A stretch of DNA of 64,000 nt, taken from the NCBI GenBank assembly GCA_963704855.1, contig CAVPHY010000002.1, forward strand, positions 496,001-560,000. Direction: 5' to 3'. The stretch comes from SZUA-36 sp963704855 (GTDB taxonomy: Bacteria; Pseudomonadota; Gammaproteobacteria; Xanthomonadales; SZUA-36). Numbering within the stretch: the first letter of the stretch is position 1; every line of letters starts with the position of its first letter. A program made the translations under genes and the position numbers. The notes beneath the pieces were generated by a model. The model had not been told where the DNA came from and did not search any database. It was given only the letters and a program-made list of their open reading frames with translations. Below are positions 44,180 to 53,336 of the stretch, one piece after another.

Positions 44180-44329
44180 CGTTTTCGCCACCCAAACCCG
44201 CCGTTGAAAGAGCCGAGCCAATCCAGCCCCCTGTGGATATCTTTTTTACCGGACATACCGCAGTGTATTGTCACCCCGGAAAGACCGGAACGCAATTGAG
44301 CGAAGGTAGGGGTTGTCAAAACTCGTTTT

Positions 44330-44638
44330 TTAATTTTTTGGAACCCTCACTTCCGTCTGGTCAGTCAGGCTCCAGGCCTTTGGTCCGGCGCGAAACAACT
44401 TCCTGGTCGCACGCCAGACGGTTCGAAACAGGTCCGAATTCCTGTAGACATTCAAATCATCTTCCCCATCCCAGTGAGAATAGGTAAAAAACACACAGGG
44501 ATCCGCTTCGCCCTGCAGCAACTGTAGATGCGTACAGCCAGGAAATGACCTGATCCTCGTCCTGCTTTCGGCAAATATTTTTAAAAAATCAGGAATCTGT
44601 TCTTCTTCAAACTCCATTTGAACAATTCTTATGATCAT
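44330..44638 (-). CDS. Antibiotic-biosynthesis-monooxygenase (ABM) domain protein
   Basis: The 102-residue protein has the ferredoxin-like ABM dimer pattern: an IIRIVQMEF first strand, a FPGCTHLQLLQGEADPCVFFTYSHWD core and a helix with VWRATRKLF. ABM proteins include quinol and heme monooxygenases and many of unknown role. No heme-degrading signature is evident. It precedes the mutase gene by about 150 bases on the same strand; the functional link is not known. Confidence 0.75.
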   Translation of the reverse strand: MIIRIVQMEFEEEQIPDFLKIFAESRTRIRSFPGCTHLQLLQGEADPCVFFTYSHWDGEDDLNVYRNSDLFRTVWRATRKLFRAGPKAWSLTDQTEVRVPKN

Positions 44639-44685
44639 TCGAACCTTGTCTCTTGCGGTATCGCTACAGTCGTTGAGCCACGCCG

Positions 44686-45672
44686 CTATTTACCCTGCAC
44701 AAAAGCTACAGCTTCACTAAGGGACTGGGTGTTAATCGCCCCCATATAGTGTGCCGTATGACCGGTCGCGCGTTGGGTCTTTTTGATGATGCCGGCGAGG
44801 TTGGGTCGTTTTCCCTCCGGCTCGGTACCAAAACCGATTCCGCCACCAAATTCAAAAATCACGTCGACTCCGTCGGCAAACGCGGCCTGCAGGTTTGCAA
44901 ACCACAGCACCGGGTGAAATAGCTGGAAGAATAAACGCGCCCGGATACCCATCGGATCGGGCTCATGAAAAGCACCCGTGAAATTGGAGAGCACCCGTAC
45001 ACCGGAGAGGTCAAAGCCGGCTGTATCAAGCACCTTCCGGTAGTGGCGGGCCGCCTCGACCATGTAATAGGTATGAAAGGCTCCCTCTGTCTTCAGACGC
45101 ACCGGAGTTTTCCGCTCAAACTGCTCTTGAACCTGCTGCTCAACCAGTGCAAGGTCCTCAGCGCGGCCGCCAATAACAGTCTGGTCAGGCAGGTTACAAC
45201 CGGCAATCGCGCAATGGAACCTTTCGGCGATAGGCCGAATGGAATCGACAGGCAGGGGGAATGCGCTCATCTCTCCCTCGCCGTGTGTACCCATCAACTC
45301 TCCGCGTTTCTGCACCAGTTTCAGTGCACCCTGGAAGCTGAGTGCACCGGCTGCAACCAATGCCGAGTACTCGCCGAGACTGTGCCCGGCAGCCATCGAT
45401 GGCGTCAGGCGGTCGTCGGTCAAGTCCCTGAAAACCTCCAGGCAAGCGATAGAGTGAGTCAACAGCGCCGGTTGTGTATAGCGGGTTTGATTGAGTTGAT
45501 CCTGCGGGTCGTTAAAGGAAAGCTCCGCAACGTCGTAACCCAGGACCTCACTGGCCTGGCTGTAGACTTTTCTGGCGGCCTCGTACTCTTTGAAAAGATC
45601 GCCACCCATGCCCCTGTATTGTGAACCCTGCCCGGGAAAGACAAATAGGACCTTTTGTTCGCTAGTTAGCAC
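44686..45672 (-). CDS. Stand-alone FabD-like acyl carrier protein acyltransferase
   Basis: A 328-residue malonyl/acyl-transferase domain protein with the full active site: FPGQGSQYRGMG, the nucleophile in GHSLGE (Ser98), the Arg in QKRGELMG and the His in GAFHTYYM. The conserved Arg favours a dicarboxylic acyl-CoA such as malonyl- or methylmalonyl-CoA. It is not in a fab or polyketide cluster, so it could be a second FabD or serve a pathway elsewhere. Translation starts at a GTG. Confidence 0.8.
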   Translation of the reverse strand: MLTSEQKVLFVFPGQGSQYRGMGGDLFKEYEAARKVYSQASEVLGYDVAELSFNDPQDQLNQTRYTQPALLTHSIACLEVFRDLTDDRLTPSMAAGHSLGEYSALVAAGALSFQGALKLVQKRGELMGTHGEGEMSAFPLPVDSIRPIAERFHCAIAGCNLPDQTVIGGRAEDLALVEQQVQEQFERKTPVRLKTEGAFHTYYMVEAARHYRKVLDTAGFDLSGVRVLSNFTGAFHEPDPMGIRARLFFQLFHPVLWFANLQAAFADGVDVIFEFGGGIGFGTEPEGKRPNLAGIIKKTQRATGHTAHYMGAINTQSLSEAVAFVQGK

Positions 45673-45729
45673 AGCTTTCGCACCTGGAATGTTTGGGGAT
45701 CAGGAAGAATAGCTAGCAGCACCACTGAA

Positions 45730-45784
45730 AGCAAGCTTCAGACCCTCTATTGGAGCTTGCTTGCCTGGTGGAATATTTTATAAT
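45730..45784 (+). promoter_or_regulatory. Candidate bipA promoter overlapped by a hairpin
   Basis: TTGCTT (45757-45762) and TATAAT (45779-45784), 16 bases apart, form a good promoter about 110 bases before bipA. The -35 lies within the right arm of an inverted repeat (45730-45739 with 45752-45761), which could be an operator or the end of an upstream transcript. Confidence 0.5.
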
Positions 45785-45892
45785 GGCAGCCTACCCATCA
45801 GCGTCATTTATCTTGCTGTTTTTTAATTAAAAACATTGCTTAAAGGCGCCAAAGCGTGTAACTTGCGCGCGCTTAGCCAACTGGAACCAACC

Positions 45893-47734
45893 GTGATAGA
45901 AAACCTCAGAAATATCGCCATCATCGCCCACGTCGATCATGGCAAAACTACACTCGTCGACCAGTTGCTGCAGCAATCCGGCACGATGGGCGAACACAGC
46001 GCCACGCTCGACCGTGCCATGGATTCCAATGAACTGGAAAAAGAGCGCGGCATAACCATCCTGTCAAAGAACACGGCAATCAGCTGGACCCGGGGTGAGG
46101 AAAAATACCGCATCAATATCGTCGACACACCCGGCCACGCGGATTTCGGTGGTGAGGTGGAGCGTATCCTCAGCATGGTGGATTCGGTTTTACTGCTCGT
46201 AGACGCCGTGGATGGCCCCATGCCACAAACCCGGTTTGTCACCCAGAAAGCGTTCGAAATGGGTTTCCGCCCCATCGTTGTAATCAATAAGGTTGACCGC
46301 GATGGTGCCCGGCCCCATTGGGTACTGGATCAGACCTTCGAATTATTTGACAAGCTGGGCGCCAGTGAAGAGCAACTGGATTTTCCAGTGGTCTATGCCT
46401 CGGCCCTGCATGGCTATGCCGGTCTCAAGGATGACGTTCGCGACGGTGATATGACACCGTTGTTTGAGACAATCTTGAATGAAGTCAAGCCACCGAACGT
46501 GGACCAGGACGGCCCTTTCCAGATGCGTGTCACCACGCTTGACTACAACACCTACGTCGGCGTTATCGGTATCGGCCGGGTACAGCGTGGCAGTGTCAAA
46601 CCCAACCAACGGATAACCGCCATTGACCGCCATGGGGAACAACGTAATGCGCGTATCTTGCAGGTACTGGGTTTCCGTGGTCTTAAGCGCGAGGAAGTTG
46701 CAGAGGCGAATGCCGGTGACATCATCGCTGTTACCGGGGTAGAAAACCTGAATATCTCTGATACGCTGTGTGACCGCGAGACCGTCGAGGCGCTACCCGC
46801 CCTGACCGTGGACGAACCCACCATCAGCATGACTTTCCGGGTCAATAACTCCCCGTTTTCAGGTCGTGAGGGCAAGTACCTCACCAGCAGGCAGCTGCGC
46901 GAACGGCTCCTGCGTGAGGCCAGCCATAACGTTGCTTTGCGGATAGAAGAAACCGCTGATGCAGAAAAGTTCCGCGTATCCGGGCGGGGTGAATTACACC
47001 TGTCCATCCTGATCGAAACCATGCGTCGGGAAGGTTATGAAATGGCCATTTCAAGACCGGAAGTCATCCTGCGCAACGTAGACGGCGAGACACTGGAACC
47101 CTATGAGTCACTGGTTGTCGATCTCGAAGCCGATTACCAGGGTGCAGTGATGGAGCGGCTTGGACAGCGGCGCGGTGTATTGCAGGATATGCAACCCGAT
47201 GGCAGGGGCCGTATACGCATGGATTACATTATTCCAGCACGCGGTCTGATCGGATTCCAATCTGAATTCCGCACGGTTACCGCCGGTACCGGCTTGTTAT
47301 TTCACACCTTTGAAAACTACGGACCCTATAACCCCTTGGCGATTGCGACCCGCAATAACGGTGTCCTGATCTCCAACGGCACTGGCAAAGCCGTCGCCTA
47401 TGCCCTGTTCGGCCTTCAGGATCGTGGCCGTATGATCATCGTGGACGGTGTTGATGTGTATGAAGGCCAGATTATCGGAGTCCATAACCGGGGCAACGAT
47501 CTCACGGTCAACCCACTGAAAACGAAACAGTTAACCAATATCCGCACTGTCATAAAGGACGATAATGTATTGCTGGCCGCACCTAACATCATGTCGCTGG
47601 AGCAGTCGCTGGAGTTTATCCAGGACGATGAACTGGTCGAAGTCACACCCGAGTCGATCCGTATTCGAAAGCTGTTCCTGAAGGAACACGAACGTAAGGC
47701 TGCCGGTCGCGCCAGCAAAAAACTGGAAGCTTAA
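45893..47734 (+). CDS. bipA: Ribosome-binding translational GTPase TypA/BipA
   Basis: Elongation-factor-like GTPase acting in ribosome assembly and stress adaptation. The GTP motifs AHVDHGKTT, DTPGHADF and NKVD are present, followed by EF-G-like domains and the BipA-specific C-terminal domain (SLEQSLEFIQDDELVEVTPE). I start at the GTG at 45893 (IENLRNIAIIAHVDHG), matching the E. coli N-terminus and preceded by GGA; a longer in-frame start at 45836 adds 19 unconserved residues. The product is 613 residues. Confidence 0.95.
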   Translation: MIENLRNIAIIAHVDHGKTTLVDQLLQQSGTMGEHSATLDRAMDSNELEKERGITILSKNTAISWTRGEEKYRINIVDTPGHADFGGEVERILSMVDSVLLLVDAVDGPMPQTRFVTQKAFEMGFRPIVVINKVDRDGARPHWVLDQTFELFDKLGASEEQLDFPVVYASALHGYAGLKDDVRDGDMTPLFETILNEVKPPNVDQDGPFQMRVTTLDYNTYVGVIGIGRVQRGSVKPNQRITAIDRHGEQRNARILQVLGFRGLKREEVAEANAGDIIAVTGVENLNISDTLCDRETVEALPALTVDEPTISMTFRVNNSPFSGREGKYLTSRQLRERLLREASHNVALRIEETADAEKFRVSGRGELHLSILIETMRREGYEMAISRPEVILRNVDGETLEPYESLVVDLEADYQGAVMERLGQRRGVLQDMQPDGRGRIRMDYIIPARGLIGFQSEFRTVTAGTGLLFHTFENYGPYNPLAIATRNNGVLISNGTGKAVAYALFGLQDRGRMIIVDGVDVYEGQIIGVHNRGNDLTVNPLKTKQLTNIRTVIKDDNVLLAAPNIMSLEQSLEFIQDDELVEVTPESIRIRKLFLKEHERKAAGRASKKLEA

Positions 47735-47774
47735 CCCGCGCAAGGCATAGCGATCAGGAGCTGTAGTCGCGGGG

Positions 47775-49631
47775 TTATTTCCGCGGGTCCTGGCCTAACA
47801 GGTTTTGCAGACGCGTGATATCCCGTCTTTCGAAATCGGACTTGAGCACGATTTCGAAATGGTCCGGAATGGCGACATCGAGCTTGATATCCAGCCTGAT
47901 GATCCTGTCACGGCGGGCGATTAACACTTCAGCCTGCTCACCCGGGCTGAAACTGGTCATCAGGCTATCCAGGTTATCTCTTGTAAGTCTTTCATCACCA
48001 ATGGCCAGCACTTCATCCCCAGGTATCAGACCGGCAACAGACCCGCCACTGCCATCGAGTACCACGCTTACCACCAACCCTAAATTATCCTCTTCCCAAA
48101 GCACGCCAAGATCACTGCGCAACGGCTCCTCATCCGGTTCTCCGGTTACGACCAGCTCACCGCGGTTAAGCTCAAGACCATACCAGTCCAGCGCCGCATC
48201 GACATCGGGGTCATTGGTTGTTGTCAATAAAGACCGGAGCAACTCGCCAGCCTGGTCTCCCCCGATTTCAACAACAACCTTCTCGAATGCGTCACTGCTG
48301 TAGGGTTTGCTTGAATACTGGCTATACATTCTGCGCATCACTTCATCCAGGTTATGTTTGCCCCTGCTCGTCTTTCTCAGGTGAGTATCCAGCACGAAGC
48401 CGATGACGGCCCCTTTTGTGTAGTAACTTATGGTGCTGTTCACAGTATTGGAGTTGGGCTTGTAATGGCGGATCCAGGCATCCAGTGATGCTTCGGTAAC
48501 CGGGCGTAATAGCCGGCCCGGCGTGGTCTCAAGACGGTGAATATTACCGGCGAGCAAATCCATGTATTCTTTGGGTGTAATCAGACCCGCACGCGACAGC
48601 AGCAGGTTGTCGTAGTAGCTGGTCAGGCCTTCAGCCAGCCATAACTGGCTTGTGTATTGTTCATTCTGATAATCATATTCAGCCAATCCGGCCGGGCGCA
48701 TGTGTCGCACGTTCCAAACGTGAAAGAATTCGTGCGCCATCACACCGAGCCACTTTATATAGTCGACGCGGTCACGCATCTGCCGGCGACCGGTCATGAT
48801 CACGGTGCTGTGGTCATGTTCAAGGCCGCCGCTACCCTCCACAATAAGATTCATAAACCAATACGGTCTTGTGAGTGGACTGATTTCCCAGAACGATTGG
48901 GTCTCAGCAACAATTTTTTCTACGTCCCGCACCGCTTGCTGGCCGTCCCAAAATTCGTTTTCCCCCACGTTCAGCAATACGTATTCCTGTGCCTTGTGGG
49001 TGAACCGGTAGGTTGGCGCCCGGGCCACGACAACCGGGTTGTCTACCAGCTCGTCATAGTGATTCGCCCGGAAACCGCCACCTTCGGGCGCGGTCCGCAT
49101 GGCGGTAAATGGCTCACCCCTGCTTGCATCACTCACGACGTTCAGCAACTGGGGCAGGTCGCTGGATTCGGATGTATAAAGAAAAACCGACGCGCCGTTG
49201 ATCAGGGAAAAAGCCCGGCTCGCCCAACTTGTCGTGACATTGATAAGGGGCGTGAAAACCTCGTAGTCAACCACCAGCGTATCCGTTTGTCCCGTGCTCA
49301 CCTGCCAACGGTCTTTGCTGACTTTTCGCAGGGACAGCTCCGAACCATCTGCTGCAGTCGCAGAAATCCGATCCACATTGGCGGCATAGTCCCTGATCAG
49401 GTAGGAACCCGGTGTCCAGTTCGGCATGATCAGCTCTGTGACAGTCGTACTGACCGGAAACTCGGAGTGAACCAGGATGAGTTGTTCCCTGTCCGCCGGG
49501 AAACTGATTGTATGGCGGACCTCCGCAGCGGCCAGGACCACCTGCGGCAGCAAAAAAAACCCGGCCAGTAAGCAAACCAGCCTGACATACGCAGGCTTAC
49601 AGAACCGGTCTGGTTGCGTGGCAAAAATCAA
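47775..49631 (-). CDS. Exported M61-family metallopeptidase with PDZ domain
   Basis: A glycyl-aminopeptidase-like protease of 618 residues. A signal peptide ends near residue 36, the N-terminal beta domain follows, the zinc motif HEFFH is at 300-304 within the catalytic domain, and a PDZ domain lies near 510-590. M61 peptidases remove N-terminal Gly or Ala in the periplasm. The start is a TTG at 49631 with GGAA ten bases upstream, six bases after the DAHP synthase stop, so the two are probably co-transcribed. Confidence 0.85.
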   Translation of the reverse strand: MIFATQPDRFCKPAYVRLVCLLAGFFLLPQVVLAAAEVRHTISFPADREQLILVHSEFPVSTTVTELIMPNWTPGSYLIRDYAANVDRISATAADGSELSLRKVSKDRWQVSTGQTDTLVVDYEVFTPLINVTTSWASRAFSLINGASVFLYTSESSDLPQLLNVVSDASRGEPFTAMRTAPEGGGFRANHYDELVDNPVVVARAPTYRFTHKAQEYVLLNVGENEFWDGQQAVRDVEKIVAETQSFWEISPLTRPYWFMNLIVEGSGGLEHDHSTVIMTGRRQMRDRVDYIKWLGVMAHEFFHVWNVRHMRPAGLAEYDYQNEQYTSQLWLAEGLTSYYDNLLLSRAGLITPKEYMDLLAGNIHRLETTPGRLLRPVTEASLDAWIRHYKPNSNTVNSTISYYTKGAVIGFVLDTHLRKTSRGKHNLDEVMRRMYSQYSSKPYSSDAFEKVVVEIGGDQAGELLRSLLTTTNDPDVDAALDWYGLELNRGELVVTGEPDEEPLRSDLGVLWEEDNLGLVVSVVLDGSGGSVAGLIPGDEVLAIGDERLTRDNLDSLMTSFSPGEQAEVLIARRDRIIRLDIKLDVAIPDHFEIVLKSDFERRDITRLQNLLGQDPRK

Positions 49632-49637
49632 AAGCGA

Positions 49638-51017
49638 TTATTCCAGGCTTTGGAACTTTCTAACAATCAGCATCGACAATTCCAACGCCTGCTCATAATT
49701 CAGACGTGGGTCAACAATCGATTTATAGGCCCGCTCGAGGTCGACTTCGTTCAGGTTCCTTGCCCCGCCCGTGCACTCGGTAACATCCTCACCGGTCAGC
49801 TCCAGGTGCACACCGCCGAGGTGGGAGCCATGCTGGTGATGAAGCTCAATGGCCGTTTCCGTTTCGCTCATGATATTGCGGAAGCGCCGGGTCTTGATAC
49901 CCGAAGAGGTTGTCTCGGTATTACCATGCATGGGATCGCATACCCACAACACTGGCGAACCCGTATCCTGGGCTGCTTTGATCAATGGCGGTAACCTGGT
50001 TTCTATTTCGGATGCGCCCATCCGGTGTATCAGCACCATACGCCCCGGCTCCGAATCTGGATTCAGTATCTTCAGTAACTGTTGAAGCTGTTTCGCATCC
50101 GCTCCCGGACCGATCTTGATACCAATGGGGTTGCGGATACCCCTGAAGTACTCGACATGTGCGCCATCAATATGGGCCGTACGCATACCAATCCACGGAA
50201 AATGCGTGGTCAGATCAAACCAGCCCACCTGGCGCGGAACCTGGCGGGTCAGTGCCTGCTCATAATGAAGGTGGAGCGCCTCGTGAGAGGTATAGAAATC
50301 AACCCGCTTGAGAGACCCTGCGCGACGGCCCGAGATGGTCTCCATGAAATTGACTGCGCGGCCAAGGCTGTCTGCCAGGTGCTGAAACTCCTCGGCGAGA
50401 GGTGAGTGCTTTACCCAGCTCAAGTTCCAGTATTCAGGATGATGCAGATCTGCGAACCCTCCGTCAACCAGTGCGCGTACGAAATTCATCGTCATGGACG
50501 ACATCGCGTGACCCTGGACAAGACGCCGTGGGTCCGGCCTTCTCGCTTCAGGTGTAAACTCCACCGAGTTCACCAGGTCGCCGCGATAGCTGGGTAAAGT
50601 CAGACCATCGCGTGTCTCCAAATCCGATGAACGTGGTTTGGCGTACTGGCCGGCAAAACGACCGACCCTGATCACCGGTTTCTGCAGTCCGTGTGTCAGT
50701 GCCAGGCTCATTTGCAGAAGCACTTTCAGCCGGTTGGTAATCACTTCCGAGTTACATTCCGCAAAACTCTCGGCGCAGTCTCCGCCCTGCAAAAAGAACC
50801 TGCGGCCCGCCTGCGCCTGGGCAATCTGCTTTTTCAACGAAAGAATCTCCCACGAGGTGACCAGCGGTGGCAGGCGCGATAATTCATCAAGCGCCGTCAT
50901 TAGTTCTGCCTGGTCCGGATAGCTGGCCTGTTGCATTGCCTCCCGGGATTGCCAGGAGTCTGGCTTCCAGCCGTTTACGTTAGCTGGTGATACCGGGTTG
51001 TCTGCTTTCTGATTCAT
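49638..51017 (-). CDS. Class II 3-deoxy-7-phosphoheptulonate synthase
   Basis: First enzyme of the shikimate pathway, joining phosphoenolpyruvate and erythrose 4-phosphate. The sequence belongs to the plant-like class II family: WKPDSWQ start, FLQGGDCAESF metal-binding Cys, KPRSSD, RRAGSLKRVDFYTSHEAL and WVCDPMHGNT. I start at the ATG at 51017 with GGAAACAG upstream (459 residues); a TTG at 51068 is in frame but less likely. It lies between dsbB and the M61 peptidase gene. Feedback sensitivity cannot be told from the sequence. Confidence 0.93.
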   Translation of the reverse strand: MNQKADNPVSPANVNGWKPDSWQSREAMQQASYPDQAELMTALDELSRLPPLVTSWEILSLKKQIAQAQAGRRFFLQGGDCAESFAECNSEVITNRLKVLLQMSLALTHGLQKPVIRVGRFAGQYAKPRSSDLETRDGLTLPSYRGDLVNSVEFTPEARRPDPRRLVQGHAMSSMTMNFVRALVDGGFADLHHPEYWNLSWVKHSPLAEEFQHLADSLGRAVNFMETISGRRAGSLKRVDFYTSHEALHLHYEQALTRQVPRQVGWFDLTTHFPWIGMRTAHIDGAHVEYFRGIRNPIGIKIGPGADAKQLQQLLKILNPDSEPGRMVLIHRMGASEIETRLPPLIKAAQDTGSPVLWVCDPMHGNTETTSSGIKTRRFRNIMSETETAIELHHQHGSHLGGVHLELTGEDVTECTGGARNLNEVDLERAYKSIVDPRLNYEQALELSMLIVRKFQSLE

Positions 51018-51071
51018 TAGTTCTGTTTCCAATTGTTCTGCTTCTTGTTCATTTGCCTGCTTTTTCAAATT

Positions 51072-51572
51072 TCAGCGCCTGGCCGGACGGTACAACATCC
51101 ATAAGGTCAGCAAGCCAAGCCCGACATACCAGATCAGGGTCCACTTCGGCATGCTCATACCCATGAAAGTCCATAAGACTTCGGCACAGCTTCCAGAGCC
51201 CCTGAGCACCGTTGAAAGCACCTCTGTCAGTGGAAAGTTTTCCAGCATGTAATTCAGACCGGGGCCGCACTCCGGGACCTCGTCGGGCGGTAAGCCCTGC
51301 AACCAGATATGTCGGCCTGCAATCAAGGCACCCGTGGTCGCGCTGGCTACGAGCAACCAGGCGTATACCTGCTGCCCTACTCGCCCCGGGTTGTGAATCG
51401 CTGCCAATAGCGCAATAACACCCATGCAGAAAAACACGACCCTTTGAAAAATACACAGGGGACAGGGATCAAGGTAATCGATATATTGGTTGTACAATGC
51501 AAAGCCAAGCAACGATGCACAACAAAAAGCGACGAAAAAATTCCATATTCTGGGTGTAATTTTGTTCAACAT
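51072..51572 (-). CDS. dsbB: Disulfide bond formation protein DsbB
   Basis: Inner-membrane protein that reoxidises DsbA using quinone. The 166-residue protein has four membrane helices and both periplasmic cysteine pairs: CPLC (Cys37, Cys40) and a second pair at Cys102 and Cys129. I start at the ATG at 51572, with GGAA six bases upstream; longer in-frame starts add an unlikely N-terminus. No dsbA is nearby. It is divergent from hutU. Confidence 0.92.
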   Translation of the reverse strand: MLNKITPRIWNFFVAFCCASLLGFALYNQYIDYLDPCPLCIFQRVVFFCMGVIALLAAIHNPGRVGQQVYAWLLVASATTGALIAGRHIWLQGLPPDEVPECGPGLNYMLENFPLTEVLSTVLRGSGSCAEVLWTFMGMSMPKWTLIWYVGLGLLTLWMLYRPARR

Positions 51573-51601
51573 GTCTATTCCACGCATTTGCCACCTAAAC
51601 G

Positions 51602-51664
51602 GCAGTGTAATCAATTTCACTGCTATAATTTAAGCAATTATTTTCAAGGTAGTGACTGTACAGT
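51602..51664 (+). promoter_or_regulatory. hutU promoter with operator-like dyad and start-site palindrome
   Basis: TATAAT at 51624-51629 lies directly after an inverted repeat GCAGTG-N10-CACTGC (51602-51623) that covers the -35 position. A second perfect palindrome, ACTGTACAGT (51655-51664), ends one base before the hutU ATG, where a Shine-Dalgarno would be expected and is missing. Both look like regulatory sites; no hut regulator gene is in the window. Confidence 0.45.
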
Positions 51665-51665
51665 A

Positions 51666-53336
51666 ATGGACACGAAAATTGCACCAATAAAGACAGAAAT
51701 CAGGGCTCCCAGGGGTACGAAATTGACCTGTAAAGGCTGGCACCAGGAAGCGGCCATGCGCATGCTGATGAATAACCTGGATCCGGATGTCGCGGAAAAG
51801 CCGGAGGAACTGGTCGTGTATGGCGGTACCGGCAAAGCCGCCCGTAACCATGACTGCCTGGCGAGGATCATCTCCACGCTCAAACGACTTGAAAATGACG
51901 AAACACTGCTGATCCAAAGCGGTAAACCGGTTGGCGTGTTTCGCACACATGAGGAAGCGCCCCGTGTACTGATTGCAAATTCAAACCTGGTCCCCCGCTG
52001 GGGCAACTGGGATGTTTTCCGGGACCTGGAGGCCAAGGGTCTGACCATGTATGGCCAGATGACCGCCGGTTCATGGATTTACATTGGATCACAGGGCATC
52101 GTGCAGGGTACCTATGAAACATTCGCCGAATGCGCCCGCCAGCATTTCAATGGCAGCTTGCGTGGCCGTTTGACGGTTACCGCTGGTCTGGGTGGTATGG
52201 GTGGAGCCCAACCATTGGCTTGCACCATGAATGAGGGCCATTGTCTTGCGGTCGAAGTCGATCCCTGGCGTATCCAGCGCCGAGTGGAAACAGGCTATTG
52301 TGACCGCATGGTAGAAAGTCTTGATGAGGCACTTGCGATTTTCAAAAACTCGAAAGAACCGGTTTCGGTGGGTTTGCTGGGGAACATCGCAGAGGTTTTA
52401 CCTGAATTGGTGCGGCGTAATTTTGTGCCGGATATCATTACCGACCAGACGTCCGCCCACGATTTGCGTGAAGGTTATATCCCGATCGGGTATTCGCTCG
52501 AAGAGGCCGCCCGTCTGAGGGAGTCTGATCCGGTTGGCTATGACAACAAGGTTCTGGATTCCATGGTCATACACGTGCGTGCGATTCTTGAAATGAAGGC
52601 ACGCGGCGCCATCTGCTTTGATTATGGCAACAACCTCAGAGGACAGGTAGCCGACTTCCGTGACATGCCAGAAGCATTTGATTTTCCAGGCTTTGTGCCC
52701 GCTTATATTCGTCCGTTGTTCTGCCGCGGTGCAGGACCCTTCCGTTGGGCTGCACTTTCCGGCGATCCGGAGGATATCCGTGTCACGGACGAGGCTATCC
52801 TGGAGTTGTTCCCGGAAAAACCGGCCTTACGGCGATGGATCGAGAAGGCGCAAAAACAGATCAGCTTCCAGGGCCTGCCGGCAAGAATATGCTGGCTGGA
52901 ATATGGAGAACGTGCAAAAGCAGCTCTGAAATTCAATGCGCTGGTACGCGAGGGCAAAATCAAGGCACCTATCGTAATTGGCCGTGATCATCTCGATACC
53001 GGCTCAGTTGCCTCACCCAACCGCGAGACCGAAGCCATGCTGGACGGTTCGGATGCAATAGCAGACTGGCCTTTACTGAATGCCATGCTGAATACGGCCT
53101 GCGGCGCCAGCTGGGTATCCATTCACCACGGCGGTGGCGTTGGCATTGGCTATTCACAGCACGCGGGCATGGTCTGCGTCGCGGATGGAACCGAAATGGC
53201 CGACAGGCGTTTGCAACGGGTACTTACCGCGGATCCCGGCACCGGCGTCATGCGTCATGCAGATGCCGGCTATGAGGATGCAATCGAGATTGCCAATGAA
53301 CGGGGTGTTGACCTGCCGATGATCAACGGCGAATGA
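51666..53336 (+). CDS. hutU: Urocanate hydratase
   Basis: Second step of histidine degradation: urocanate to imidazolonepropionate, with a tightly bound NAD. The 556-residue length and long conserved blocks (IRAPRGTKLTCKGWHQEAAMRM, the glycine-rich GGMGGAQPLA, CGASWVSIHHGGGVGIGYSQH) are diagnostic. The ATG at 51666 gives the family N-terminus; the reading frame extends upstream without conservation. It is first in hutU-hutH-hutI and overlaps hutH by four bases. Confidence 0.96.
   Translation: MDTKIAPIKTEIRAPRGTKLTCKGWHQEAAMRMLMNNLDPDVAEKPEELVVYGGTGKAARNHDCLARIISTLKRLENDETLLIQSGKPVGVFRTHEEAPRVLIANSNLVPRWGNWDVFRDLEAKGLTMYGQMTAGSWIYIGSQGIVQGTYETFAECARQHFNGSLRGRLTVTAGLGGMGGAQPLACTMNEGHCLAVEVDPWRIQRRVETGYCDRMVESLDEALAIFKNSKEPVSVGLLGNIAEVLPELVRRNFVPDIITDQTSAHDLREGYIPIGYSLEEAARLRESDPVGYDNKVLDSMVIHVRAILEMKARGAICFDYGNNLRGQVADFRDMPEAFDFPGFVPAYIRPLFCRGAGPFRWAALSGDPEDIRVTDEAILELFPEKPALRRWIEKAQKQISFQGLPARICWLEYGERAKAALKFNALVREGKIKAPIVIGRDHLDTGSVASPNRETEAMLDGSDAIADWPLLNAMLNTACGASWVSIHHGGGVGIGYSQHAGMVCVADGTEMADRRLQRVLTADPGTGVMRHADAGYEDAIEIANERGVDLPMINGE

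Noticed and set aside
44180..44329. Cobalamin riboswitch upstream of the mutase operon
   Set aside because: No B12-box-like sequence or matching fold was seen, and the gap is too short.
47733..47776. Terminator between bipA and the M61 gene
   Set aside because: The AACCCGCG/CGCGGGGTT pairing has a 27-base loop and a bulge, so it is too weak to assign.
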